A stretch of DNA of 64,000 nucleotides from JAEUJM01 sp041918615. GTDB taxonomy: Bacteria; Actinomycetota; Acidimicrobiia; Acidimicrobiales; DATDAH01. The stretch lies in assembly GCA_041918615.1 (NCBI GenBank), contig JAYRVH010000009.1, forward strand, positions 78,535 to 142,534. The letters run 5' to 3'. A model generated the notes under the pieces. It was not told the DNA's origin, did not search any database, and was given only the letters and a program-made list of their open reading frames with translations. Of this stretch, positions 9,613 to 17,451 are shown piece after piece. The position numbers and the translations under genes were made by a program. Every line of letters starts with the position of its first letter. Position 1 is the first letter of the stretch.

Positions 9613-10233
9613 CTACACGCTCGGTTCGATGCGCATGACGGTGCTGTCGCTGATGGTGATCCCCGAGCCAGGGAAGACGCGGGTCACGTACGGGTGGCTG
9701 ACCTGCATCCAGATCCCGAAGTAGTCGGTGCCGACCGCCTGCCTCGTCTCGCGCCCCAAGGGGCACCACATCGCGTCGAGGGAGCCCGACGCGCAGGTCG
9801 CCCCCAGACCGCTTCCCGTGGTCCCGAAGTTGGCCGTCGACAGCGCGGCCAGTTGTGCCGAGGTGTACACGTTGCAGGAGCCCGAGATGCCGCTCGTGGA
9901 CGTCTTGCAGTTGGCGGGGATCGTGCCGTCTGCCGTCGTCGACTTGTAGATGACGATCTTGACGATCTGGGTGTTGGGGATCGATGCGACCGCCGCCTGG
10001 ACCGCGAGCAGCGAGTTGTAGTCGGCCAGCCGGTCCTTGCCTGCGTTGCTGCCGACACGGGCGCCGGCCCGCAGCGTGCTGGAGACGGTGATCGAGTCGC
10101 GCCAGGCAAGCCCGAACTCGAGGATCCCGATGGCGAGCATGACGAGCACCGGGGTGATCATGATCATCTCGACCAGTGCCGCTCCCCTTTCACCGCGGGC
10201 CCGACGGGCCCGGAGCCGCCAGATCGCTCTCAT
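9613..10233 (-). CDS. TadE-like minor pilin (paralogue 1)
   Basis: 206 residues. The N-terminus carries a prepilin-type site: RGERG followed by AALVEM, giving Gly-1 and Glu+5, then a hydrophobic stretch ending LEFGLAWRDS. The exported part shares phrases with the upstream gene (CKTS, GISG, CNVYTS, WCP, DSTVMRIEP), showing that the two are tandem paralogues. Its ATG overlaps the upstream stop (ATGA), implying translational coupling. An upstream in-frame extension is only a shadow of the neighbouring gene. Role as minor pilin or pseudopilin is inferred from the TadE family. Confidence 0.8.
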   Translation of the reverse strand: MRAIWRLRARRARGERGAALVEMIMITPVLVMLAIGILEFGLAWRDSITVSSTLRAGARVGSNAGKDRLADYNSLLAVQAAVASIPNTQIVKIVIYKSTTADGTIPANCKTSTSGISGSCNVYTSAQLAALSTANFGTTGSGLGATCASGSLDAMWCPLGRETRQAVGTDYFGIWMQVSHPYVTRVFPGSGITISDSTVMRIEPSV

Positions 10234-10865
10234 ACCTGCCTCTGCGGTTCCATGCGCATCACCGTGGAGTCCTTGAACGAGACCGTGCTGCCGAACAGGC
10301 CGGTCACCCACCGGTGGTTGACCTTCACCCAGACACCGACGTAATCGGGCGGCCCGGCCACGGTCACCACGCGAGCGGTGGGGCACCAGTACTTGTCGAG
10401 CGTGCGGTCGCTCCGGCAGCCGAACTCCGTCTCGGCGAGACCCAAGGCGTTCGAGGTGTACACGTTGCACACGCCGCTGATGCCTTCGGAACTCGTCTTG
10501 CAGGCTGTGGGCACCACACTGTTCGGCCCCGTCCCCTTGTAGACCACGATGCGCTCGACGTCGTTCCGCGAGATCACGTTCGACGCACTCGAGATCGATT
10601 GCAGGATCTGGTAGTCCGTGCTGGGATCGCGCCCGTACACGCTCGCGGTGCGCGCGCCGTCACGCGTGGTGTTGGCCAGGGCCAGGTAGTCCCGGAACGC
10701 GAGGCCGAACTCGAGGACCGAGAACATCAAGAAGAACAGGACGGGCGTGATGAAGGCAGCCTCGACCAGCACCGAGCCGCGTTCGCCACGAAACCGCCGT
10801 CGGGGTGGACGCCCCGTGGTGTTCACGCTGTCTCGCTTCTCTGGCACTCGTCGTCCCTGTTCCAT
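10230..10865 (-). CDS. TadE-like minor pilin (paralogue 2)
   Basis: 211 residues. Prepilin motif RGERG followed by SVLVEA (Glu+5), hydrophobic helix to LEFGLAFRDY, then an exported domain with at least four cysteines and the shared motifs CKTSSEGISGVCNVYTS and DSTVMRMEP. It is the first gene of the tadE-tadE-tadG operon. The leader preceding the pilin motif (about 28 residues) is long and basic. The region upstream (10866-11036) is shared with the divergent dGTPase-like gene. Confidence 0.8.
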   Translation of the reverse strand: MEQGRRVPEKRDSVNTTGRPPRRRFRGERGSVLVEAAFITPVLFFLMFSVLEFGLAFRDYLALANTTRDGARTASVYGRDPSTDYQILQSISSASNVISRNDVERIVVYKGTGPNSVVPTACKTSSEGISGVCNVYTSNALGLAETEFGCRSDRTLDKYWCPTARVVTVAGPPDYVGVWVKVNHRWVTGLFGSTVSFKDSTVMRMEPQRQV

Positions 10866-11036
10866 CGTCGATCCTCAAGCCTGGTGTCGGCACCTCTGCG
10901 CCGCCCATGAGGCCGGCGGCCGCACCATCCGTCCAACGCGGCCTTTCGCTATCTCATCTCTCTATGCGGTTACTATACCACTCTCCGTGGTCTTATCCAG
11001 GGTCTATCTGTCACCGTGCGTGCGTATGGTTGCGGT
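10866..11036. promoter_or_regulatory. Divergent intergenic region, tadE operon / dGTPase gene
   Basis: 171 bases between divergent genes, distinctly more AT-rich in the middle. TATAGT on the minus strand (10973-10978) is a candidate -10 for the tadE operon, leaving a leader of about 100 nt that contains CGAAAGG. TATGGT on the plus strand serves the other gene. No operator is recognisable. Confidence 0.3.
11025..11030 (+). promoter_or_regulatory. Putative -10 element of the dGTPase-like gene (leaderless)
   Basis: TATGGT lies 6 nt before the GTG at 11037. This spacing, repeated at many genes here, favours 11037 over the in-frame GTG at 11016. Confidence 0.35.
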
Positions 11037-12161
11037 GTGGCCACCTCTGAACGGAACAAGCGATGGGCAGCGACGATGGACGGGCACCGGGTCGACGCCG
11101 CGCTCCGACTCGCCCACCCCGACGACGTGGCGCTGGGCAGTGTCGCCGTGCTCGACCGTGGCGCCCGTGAGGAGGCCGAGGACCGTGCCTTCTGCGAGCA
11201 CGCGACCCGGGCGAGTGGCGCCGGGCGACGTCGACTCGCCGAAGAGCCCGACCCCCTCCGCACCTGCTTCGAGCGCGACCGCGACCGCATCCTGCACTCA
11301 CCCGCGTTCCGGCGTCTCGCCGGCAAGACCCAGGTCTTCGTGTTCCCCGACGACCACCAACGCACCCGCCTCACCCACGCCCTCGAGGTGGCACAGGTGG
11401 CCACGGCCGTCGCACGGGCCTGCCGGCTCAACACGACCCTCACCGAGGCGATCGCCCTCGGGCACGACTGCGGGCACGGGCCGGGCGGCCACGCCAGCGA
11501 GGACGCACTGAGCCCGTATGTGCCCGGCGGGTTCGACCACGCCGTGTGGGGGGCCGACGAGGTGGTGGCACCGCTCAACCTGTGCGAGGAGACGCTCGAC
11601 GGCATCCGCAACCACTCCTGGTCACGGCCGGCGCCGGCCACCCCTGAAGCCGCGGTGGTGAGTTGGGCCGACCGCATCGCCTACTCCTGCCACGACCTCG
11701 AAGATGCGGTCCAGGCCGGCATCGTCACCTACGACCTGCTCCCGCCTCTCGTCCGCGAACGGGTCGGTACCTCACGCAGCAGCCAGCTCCGGGCGTTCAT
11801 CGGCGGCATGATCGACGCCGCGTCGGCCAGCGGCCGGGTGGGCATGACCGACGACCTCGCCACCGCGCTCGCCGAACTCCGGGGCTTCAACTACGAGCGG
11901 GTCTACCTTCGGCCGGCGTCGGTCGGTCAGTCTCAGGCGGTCGTCGCCGTCCTGCGGGCCCTCGTCGAGCATTTCGCCGACCGGCCCAACCTGCTTCCCG
12001 GCCCTGCCGCCCACGGCATCGCCGGCGGCAGCGACGAAGCGGTCCATGCGGCGGTGGGCTACGTGGCCGGCATGACAGACCGGTACGCCTGCCAACTCGC
12101 GATCGCCCACCTCAACTGGCCGAGGGAAAGGCTCCCCGAGGGCATCGACGTGTTCCGGTAG
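11037..12161 (+). CDS. dgt: dGTPase-like HD-domain triphosphohydrolase
   Basis: 374 residues of the deoxyguanosinetriphosphate triphosphohydrolase-like family, which removes triphosphate from dNTPs. Visible motifs: RDRILHSPAFRRLAGKTQVF, the metal-binding THALEVAQ and HDCGHGPGGH, the later aspartate in WADRIAYSCHDLEDA, and YVAGMTDRYA near the C-terminus. Start GTG 11037 is chosen from the -10 spacing; GTG 11016 adds seven residues. It is transcribed against the surrounding block, between rpmA and the Tad genes. In many Actinobacteria the homologue sits near dnaG; that gene is not in this window. Confidence 0.88.
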   Translation: MATSERNKRWAATMDGHRVDAALRLAHPDDVALGSVAVLDRGAREEAEDRAFCEHATRASGAGRRRLAEEPDPLRTCFERDRDRILHSPAFRRLAGKTQVFVFPDDHQRTRLTHALEVAQVATAVARACRLNTTLTEAIALGHDCGHGPGGHASEDALSPYVPGGFDHAVWGADEVVAPLNLCEETLDGIRNHSWSRPAPATPEAAVVSWADRIAYSCHDLEDAVQAGIVTYDLLPPLVRERVGTSRSSQLRAFIGGMIDAASASGRVGMTDDLATALAELRGFNYERVYLRPASVGQSQAVVAVLRALVEHFADRPNLLPGPAAHGIAGGSDEAVHAAVGYVAGMTDRYACQLAIAHLNWPRERLPEGIDVFR

Positions 12162-12219
12162 GCCCCACCCGGCGGTTGTGGCGGGCGGCGCCGATCGAAC
12201 GACCGAAGGAGGGGCAGGA

Positions 12220-12235
12220 CCCGCCGAGCGGCGGG
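12220..12235. terminator. Candidate bidirectional hairpin between dgt and rpmA
   Basis: CCCGCC-GAGC-GGCGGG, a perfect 6-bp stem with a 4-nt loop between two convergent stop codons. No T-tract, so it is a weak intrinsic terminator candidate. Confidence 0.4.
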
Positions 12236-12245
12236 CCCGTGACGA

Positions 12246-12500
12246 TCAGTCGGCAGGCAGGACGTCGACGAGCTTGCGGCCCTTGCGCTGGCCGAACTTC
12301 ACCTTGCCGGGGGCCATGGCGAAGAGCGTGTCATCCTTGCCGATGCCGACGTTCTCGCCGGGGTGGATGCGCGTGCCGCGCTGGCGCACGATGATGGCAC
12401 CGGGGCTCACGACGTGGCCGTCGAACAGCTTCACCCCGAGGCGCTGGGCGTTGGAGTCGCGGCCGTTCCTGGTGGAACCGCCGCCCTTGGTCTTTGACAT
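12246..12500 (-). CDS. rpmA: 50S ribosomal protein L27
   Basis: 84 residues, starting MSKTKGGGSTRNGRDSNAQR, the classic L27 N-terminus that reaches the peptidyl-transferase centre, followed by VSPGAIIVRQRGTRIHPG. Starts 2 nt after rplU, so the two are cotranscribed. Normally obg follows; here convergent dgt and the Tad genes intervene. Confidence 0.97.
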   Translation of the reverse strand: MSKTKGGGSTRNGRDSNAQRLGVKLFDGHVVSPGAIIVRQRGTRIHPGENVGIGKDDTLFAMAPGKVKFGQRKGRKLVDVLPAD

Positions 12501-12502
12501 GG

Positions 12503-12811
12503 CTAGCCCTTCGTGATCCCGGTGATCTCGATGTTGCTGTAGTGCTGGCGGTGACCCCAGCGCTTGCGCTGGTTCGACTTGTTCTTGTAGGTGAACCCGG
12601 TGATCTTGGGCCCACGACCCTCGCCGAGCACCTTGGCCGACACCGACGCCTTGGCCAGCGCGTCGGGCGCGGACACGATCGAGTCGCCATCGACGACCAG
12701 GACCGGCGTGAGCTCCACCGTGCCGTCGTCCTGACCGAGCTTCTCGACGAGCAGGCTCTGCCCCTCCTCGACCCGATACTGCTTGCCACCAGTCTTGATC
12801 ACCGCATACAT
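12503..12811 (-). CDS. rplU: 50S ribosomal protein L21
   Basis: 102 residues with the L21 start MYAVIKTGGKQYRV and the C-terminal KNKSNQRKRWGHRQHYSN segment, which contacts 23S rRNA. The gene lies 102 nt after the RNase E/G gene, the standard rne-rplU-rpmA order. Confidence 0.97.
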   Translation of the reverse strand: MYAVIKTGGKQYRVEEGQSLLVEKLGQDDGTVELTPVLVVDGDSIVSAPDALAKASVSAKVLGEGRGPKITGFTYKNKSNQRKRWGHRQHYSNIEITGITKG

Positions 12812-12820
12812 AAGAAGGCG

Positions 12821-12826
12821 AGCCTA
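12821..12826 (-). promoter_or_regulatory. Putative -10 element of rplU-rpmA
   Basis: TAGGCT on the minus strand, 9 nt before the rplU ATG and outside the upstream RNase gene, so the two ribosomal protein genes may have their own near-leaderless promoter. Confidence 0.4.
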
Positions 12827-12913
12827 TCGGCCCAAGGGCGAATTGAGCGAACCGCCGCGACGCCCGGGCGCGCCCCGACACCCGATCCGCCCGACCCCGC
12901 AGGGACAGAAGGG

Positions 12914-14725
12914 TCAGATGTCGAGGAGCTCGGGATCGAACACCAGGCCCCGACCGTCGCAGTCGGGACAGAGCGTCGAGAACGACTCGAGCAGACCCTC
13001 GCCGATCCGCTTTCGCGTCATCTCGACCAGACCGAGCTCTGAGATGTCGAACACCTGCGTCCGCGTCTTGTCGAGTGCCAGGGCCTCGCGAAAGACGTTG
13101 ATCACGTCCTCGCGGTTCTTCCTGATCTCCATGTCGATGAAGTCGATGACCACGATGCCGCCGATGTCACGCAGCCGTAGCTGGCGAGCCACTTCGACCG
13201 CGGCCTCGAGGTTGTTCCGGTAGACGGTCTCCTCGAGGTTGGACGTGCCCACGTTCTTGCCGGTGTTCACGTCGATGACGGTGAGCGCCTCGGTGTGCTC
13301 GATGATGAGCGACCCGCCGGAGGGCAACCACACCTTGCGGTCGAGGGCCTTGTGGATCTGCTCGTGGACGTGCTGGCGTTCGTACAGCGTCAGCTCGGAT
13401 GAGCCGGGGTCGAAGTACTCGACCCGGTCGGCGAGCGCGGGAGAGATGCTCGCCACGTAGTCGCGGACATCCTCGTAGAGCGCCTTGTCGTCGATCACGA
13501 CCCCCCGGTAGTCCTTGTTGAACTCCTCTCGGATGACGCGCAGCGCCATGTCGGGCTCCCGATAGAGCAGGGCCGGCGCCTGCGACTTCTTGGCCAGCGC
13601 GGCGATCCGCTGCCACTGGTTCTCCAGACGGGCGACATCGCGCTCGATCTCCTCGGCCGTCACGCCCTCGGCGGCGGTGCGGACGATGATGCCGTGGCCC
13701 GGCGGTCGGGCCTTGTCGAGGATGCCACGTAGGCGCTTGCGCTCGTTGTCGGCCAGGCGCTTCGAGATCCCGTAAGTGGTGCTGTTGGGGATGAGCACCA
13801 CGAACCGGCCCGGGAGCGAGACCTCCTGGGTGAGTCGTGCCCCCTTGGCGCCGATCGGGTTCTTGGTGACCTGGCAGATGATGCTCTGCTTGGCCTTCAG
13901 GATCTGCTCGATCCGGGCCGGGCCCTTCTCCTCGATGTCCTCCGCGTCGTACTGGACGTCGCCCCTGTAGAGCACGGCGTTCTTGGGAGTGCCGATGTCG
14001 ATGAACGCCGCCTCCATACCCGGCAGGACGTTCTGCACGCGCCCGAGGTAGATGTTGCCGTGGATCTGCGAGGTGTCATCGGACGGACGCGAGACGTAGT
14101 GCTCGATGAGCGCGCGTCCCTCTTGGACCGCGATCTGCGTGCCCGCCGGTCGCACGCTCACGCTCATGAGGTACCGCCCGACCGGGCGGCCCTTCCGCTC
14201 ACGGCCTCGACGCTTCTTCATGGTCTCGTCGTCGAGCTCGAGGGGCCCGTCCGCGGTCACGGCATCGACGGTTTCCACCGGCGGCCGCGATCGGCCACTC
14301 TGGGAGCGACCCCCCGCGGCGCGACTACCAGAAGACCGACCCCCTTGCGTGCGACCCGTCTGGGAGCGCCCGACCCCGTCGCGACGCCCGTCGGCCGTCG
14401 AGCGGCCCTCGCCGGCGCCACCGCCCGATCGCCCCCCGCCCTGGCTACCGCCACCTCGTCCCCGGCCTCCGCGCCGGCGCCGTTTGCGCGGCGACGCGTC
14501 GGGATCGCTCGGCGCTCCGTGGCCACCGGAGGGTGCGATGTCATCGGGCGCGCTCGGTGGCGCCGGCATCGTGTCGCCGATCTGCGGCTTGCGACGCACC
14601 AAGGCCTTCTCCGCAGCTTCGGCCGACTTCGGTCGGCCCTCGATCATGCGCTCCGGAAGCTCATCCGGGTTCTTCTCGTTGGGGGAATCAGGGGCCGGGC
14701 GAGCGCCGGGGTTGGTTTCGGACAT
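12914..14725 (-). CDS. rne: Ribonuclease E/G
   Basis: 603 residues. An N-terminal arm of about 190 residues is disordered, rich in Gly/Arg/Ser (RKRRRRGGRGRGGG and similar), and probably binds RNA. Then the S1 domain (IHGNIYLGRVQNVLPGMEAAF), an RNase H-like region and the catalytic DNase I-like subdomain with the metal-binding aspartates in LTVIDVNTGKN and VVIDFIDM. The Zn-link CPDC is near the C-terminus, so the enzyme tetramerises as in the family. No long C-terminal scaffold follows; the scaffold-like region is at the N-terminus, as in many Actinobacteria. Processes rRNA and mRNA. Confidence 0.94.
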   Translation of the reverse strand: MSETNPGARPAPDSPNEKNPDELPERMIEGRPKSAEAAEKALVRRKPQIGDTMPAPPSAPDDIAPSGGHGAPSDPDASPRKRRRRGGRGRGGGSQGGGRSGGGAGEGRSTADGRRDGVGRSQTGRTQGGRSSGSRAAGGRSQSGRSRPPVETVDAVTADGPLELDDETMKKRRGRERKGRPVGRYLMSVSVRPAGTQIAVQEGRALIEHYVSRPSDDTSQIHGNIYLGRVQNVLPGMEAAFIDIGTPKNAVLYRGDVQYDAEDIEEKGPARIEQILKAKQSIICQVTKNPIGAKGARLTQEVSLPGRFVVLIPNSTTYGISKRLADNERKRLRGILDKARPPGHGIIVRTAAEGVTAEEIERDVARLENQWQRIAALAKKSQAPALLYREPDMALRVIREEFNKDYRGVVIDDKALYEDVRDYVASISPALADRVEYFDPGSSELTLYERQHVHEQIHKALDRKVWLPSGGSLIIEHTEALTVIDVNTGKNVGTSNLEETVYRNNLEAAVEVARQLRLRDIGGIVVIDFIDMEIRKNREDVINVFREALALDKTRTQVFDISELGLVEMTRKRIGEGLLESFSTLCPDCDGRGLVFDPELLDI

Positions 14726-14740
14726 GGGGGAGGTCCCTTC

Positions 14741-15460
14741 TCATGACGCACGCACCGTGGCGCGCGTGGAGGATGGCGCGTCGGCCGACCCGAGCGAAAG
14801 GGGCTCGCTCCGGACGCCGTCGAGCGCCATCCACTGATGAATTCGACAGACCCGCCGCTCGATGAGCGGCGGGTCGAGAGCAAGCAGCAGTTCAGAAGGC
14901 CGCAAGCTCCGTGGCTGGGTGCCCAACTCGGCTTCCATCTCGACGCCATCGGGGGTCGGGTCGGTCACCGCCAGGGCGAGGATGTACGGGCGCAGGTCGT
15001 CGGTGACGGCCTTGCCCTTGCGTTCACGGGTGACGACGAGCCGATCGGCGGCGAGGGCGCGTTGGACGGCCACCGCCGCGTCTTGCACCGTCACGTCGCT
15101 GACGCCGATGCGCCAGGTGCAGCTCGTGACCGCTTGTTGCAGGGAGACGCCACCAACGTCGATGGGCACGGCGGCCTGCACCGCGATGCCGACGGGGAGG
15201 CATGGGGTGAGACGGGCCGGAAGCGAGTCGGGATCGACATCGGTGCCGGCCACCAGGTCGATGTCGAGGTACTCACCCTCGGACTCGGCGCCCGTAGGGA
15301 GCGCGAGGCCGAAATGGAGCTTCGGGCGAGGCGAGAACCCTTGGCTGTAGTCCACCGCCAGGCTCGCCCGCCGCAGCGCGCGCTCCCACATGCGCGCCAC
15401 GTCGCGATGACTGGTGAAGCGCACCTTGCCCATCTTGGTGAATCGCACCCTGACCTTCAC
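14741..15460 (-). CDS. Radical-SAM-linked protein (TIGR03936/DUF2344)
   Basis: 239 residues beginning VKVRVRFTKMGKVRFTSHRDVARMWERALRR, followed by YSQGFSPRPKLHFGLALPTG, the family signature. The GTG start overlaps the stop of the radical SAM gene (GTGA), fitting the constant partnership of these two families. It ends 15 nt before rne. The biochemical role is not established; proximity to rne, rplU and rpmA suggests RNA or ribosome modification, which is inference only. Confidence 0.85.
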   Translation of the reverse strand: MKVRVRFTKMGKVRFTSHRDVARMWERALRRASLAVDYSQGFSPRPKLHFGLALPTGAESEGEYLDIDLVAGTDVDPDSLPARLTPCLPVGIAVQAAVPIDVGGVSLQQAVTSCTWRIGVSDVTVQDAAVAVQRALAADRLVVTRERKGKAVTDDLRPYILALAVTDPTPDGVEMEAELGTQPRSLRPSELLLALDPPLIERRVCRIHQWMALDGVRSEPLSLGSADAPSSTRATVRAS

Positions 15461-17406
15461 GGGGCGCTCACCGCGAGCGGTCGCGACCCCAGATGCACCG
15501 GGACCGCACGGCGGGTGCCGACACCCTGTCCGGTCCCCTGGCTGCCGCCGGCCGGTGGGGTCGCCGAGGCCACGATGTGCTCGATGCCGTAGCCGGTGCA
15601 CGCGCCGCAGTCGTAGCACGGCGTCCACCGGCAGTCTTCGAGACCCACCTCATCGAGCGCGTCGCGCCAGTCCTGCCAGAGGAAGTCCTTGTGCAGCCCG
15701 GCCGAGAGGTGATCCCACGGCAGCAATTCATCCTCGGTGCGGTGGCGGTACGCGTAGTCGTCGACCGAGAGACCGTGCTCGTCCATGGCGGCGAGCCACC
15801 GCTCGTGGTCGAAGTGCTCCGACCATTCCTGGAAGGTCCCGCCGTCGCGCCACACCGACTCGATCACCGGGCCGAGCCGCCGGTCGCCCCGGCTCATGAC
15901 GCCCTCCACCATGGTGGCGCGAGGGTCGTGCCACTTGAGCTGCACCCCCCGTTCGTGACGAAGGGCGTCGCGCAGCAGGTTGACCTTCCGGGTCAGCTCC
16001 TCGACCGTGTTCTGGCCGAACCACTGGAACGGCGTGAACGCCTTGGGCACGAACCCGCCGACCGAGATGGTGACCGACGCCCCTTTGTGATGAGCGCGAC
16101 CGATCTCGAGGCAGCGGCGGGCCAGCTCGGCGATGCCCAGCGTGTCCTCGTCGGTCTCACTGGGCAGCCCCACGAGGAAGTAGAGCTTCATCCGCCGCCA
16201 CCCCTGCGAGTAGGCCGAGGCCACGGCGTCGTAGAGGTCTTCCTCTCGGATCAGCTTGTTGATGATCTGGCGCATCCGCCAGGTTCCGGCCTCGGGGGCG
16301 AAGGTGAGCCCGGTGCGACGGGCCTTCTGGAGCTCGGCGGCGATGCCGACCGTGAAGGCATCGACGCGGAGGCTCGGCAGCGACACCGAGACCTGACCGC
16401 AGTTCGCGGGGTCGTTCACCGTGTCGGCGACCACGCCCTCGATGCCGCTGAAGTCCGCGGTCGACAGCGAGGTGAGGGCGACTTCGTCGTAGCCCGTGCG
16501 ACGGAGACCGTCCTGCACCATCGTGCGCACCTGGCTCGCAGGGCGCTCCCGGACCGGACGGGTGATCATGCCCGCCTGACAGAAGCGACAGCCCCGTGTG
16601 CAGCCGCGGAAGACCTCGACGTTCAGGCGATCGTGGACCACCTCGGTGAGCGGGACGAGCTGCGTCTTGGGGTACGGCCACTCGGCGAGGTCGGCCACCG
16701 TGCGCTTCTCGATCGTGGCGGGGACGTCCGCGAAGCGAGGCGTCATGGCGACGAGTCGGCCGTCGGCGTAGACCGGGTCGTAGAGGGCCGGTACGTAGAC
16801 CCCCTGCAGGGCGCAGAGCCGCCGGAGCAGGGCGTCCCGAGGCTCGCCCGCGTCCAGCGCCGCGGCGACGACCGCGTTGATCTCACCGCACACCTCTTCA
16901 CCGTCGCCGATCACGAACAGGTCGACGAAGTCGGCAAGGGGCTCGGGGTTGTACGCGCAGTGCCCGCCGGCCACCACGAGCGGGTGCTCGTCAGCCCGGT
17001 CGGCGCTCCGCATCGGGACACCGGCGAGATCGAGGCAGTTCAGCAGGTTCGTGTAGACCAGCTCGGACGACAGATTGAAGGCGATGAGGTCGAACTCGCC
17101 GGCCGGGCGGTGCGTCTCGACGGAGAAGAGGGGGAGGCCGTGCGCTCGGAGCTCCGCCTCGAGGTCGGTCCACGGGGCGTAGGAACGTTCGGCGGCGGCG
17201 TCCGGCCGCTCGTTCAGGATCTCGTAGAGGATCTGGAGGCCCTGATTGGGCAGACCGATCTCGTAGGTGTCCGGGTAGACGAGAAGCCAGGCCACCCGCC
17301 CCGGGCCGTGATCAGGAATGCGGGCGCCATCTTCACACCCGATGTAGCGAGCCGGCTTCTGCACCCGGCCCAAGAGCGGTTCAAGCTCGGGCCAGAGAGT
17401 TGACAT
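15457..17406 (-). CDS. B12-binding-like radical SAM protein (TIGR03960 family)
   Basis: 649 residues. N-terminal B12-binding-like region (VAWLLVYPDTYEIGLPNQGLQ, VAGGHCAYNPEPLADFVD), then the radical SAM core with FRGCTRGCRFCQAG near residue 265, whose three cysteines hold the 4Fe-4S cluster that cleaves SAM. C-terminal DUF2344-linker region with a CYDCGAC motif near residue 615 that may bind a second metal centre. Translationally coupled to the DUF2344 gene. Substrate unknown. Confidence 0.87.
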   Translation of the reverse strand: MSTLWPELEPLLGRVQKPARYIGCEDGARIPDHGPGRVAWLLVYPDTYEIGLPNQGLQILYEILNERPDAAAERSYAPWTDLEAELRAHGLPLFSVETHRPAGEFDLIAFNLSSELVYTNLLNCLDLAGVPMRSADRADEHPLVVAGGHCAYNPEPLADFVDLFVIGDGEEVCGEINAVVAAALDAGEPRDALLRRLCALQGVYVPALYDPVYADGRLVAMTPRFADVPATIEKRTVADLAEWPYPKTQLVPLTEVVHDRLNVEVFRGCTRGCRFCQAGMITRPVRERPASQVRTMVQDGLRRTGYDEVALTSLSTADFSGIEGVVADTVNDPANCGQVSVSLPSLRVDAFTVGIAAELQKARRTGLTFAPEAGTWRMRQIINKLIREEDLYDAVASAYSQGWRRMKLYFLVGLPSETDEDTLGIAELARRCLEIGRAHHKGASVTISVGGFVPKAFTPFQWFGQNTVEELTRKVNLLRDALRHERGVQLKWHDPRATMVEGVMSRGDRRLGPVIESVWRDGGTFQEWSEHFDHERWLAAMDEHGLSVDDYAYRHRTEDELLPWDHLSAGLHKDFLWQDWRDALDEVGLEDCRWTPCYDCGACTGYGIEHIVASATPPAGGSQGTGQGVGTRRAVPVHLGSRPLAVSAP

Positions 17407-17415
17407 TTGCCGGCC

Positions 17416-17421
17416 ATCTTA
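17416..17421 (-). promoter_or_regulatory. Putative -10 element of the radical SAM operon
   Basis: TAAGAT on the minus strand 9 nt before the ATG at 17406, in the 45-base gap after rodA. Confidence 0.35.
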
Positions 17422-17451
17422 CCGGACGGGTGCCGAAGATCTCGGATGGTG

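Noticed and set aside
10866..11036. Cyclic di-GMP riboswitch in the tadE leader (CGAAAGG present)
   Set aside because: The tetraloop-like word is there but the conserved GCAAA-type core and its receptor are not. The same holds for the pilin leader at 24441-24595.
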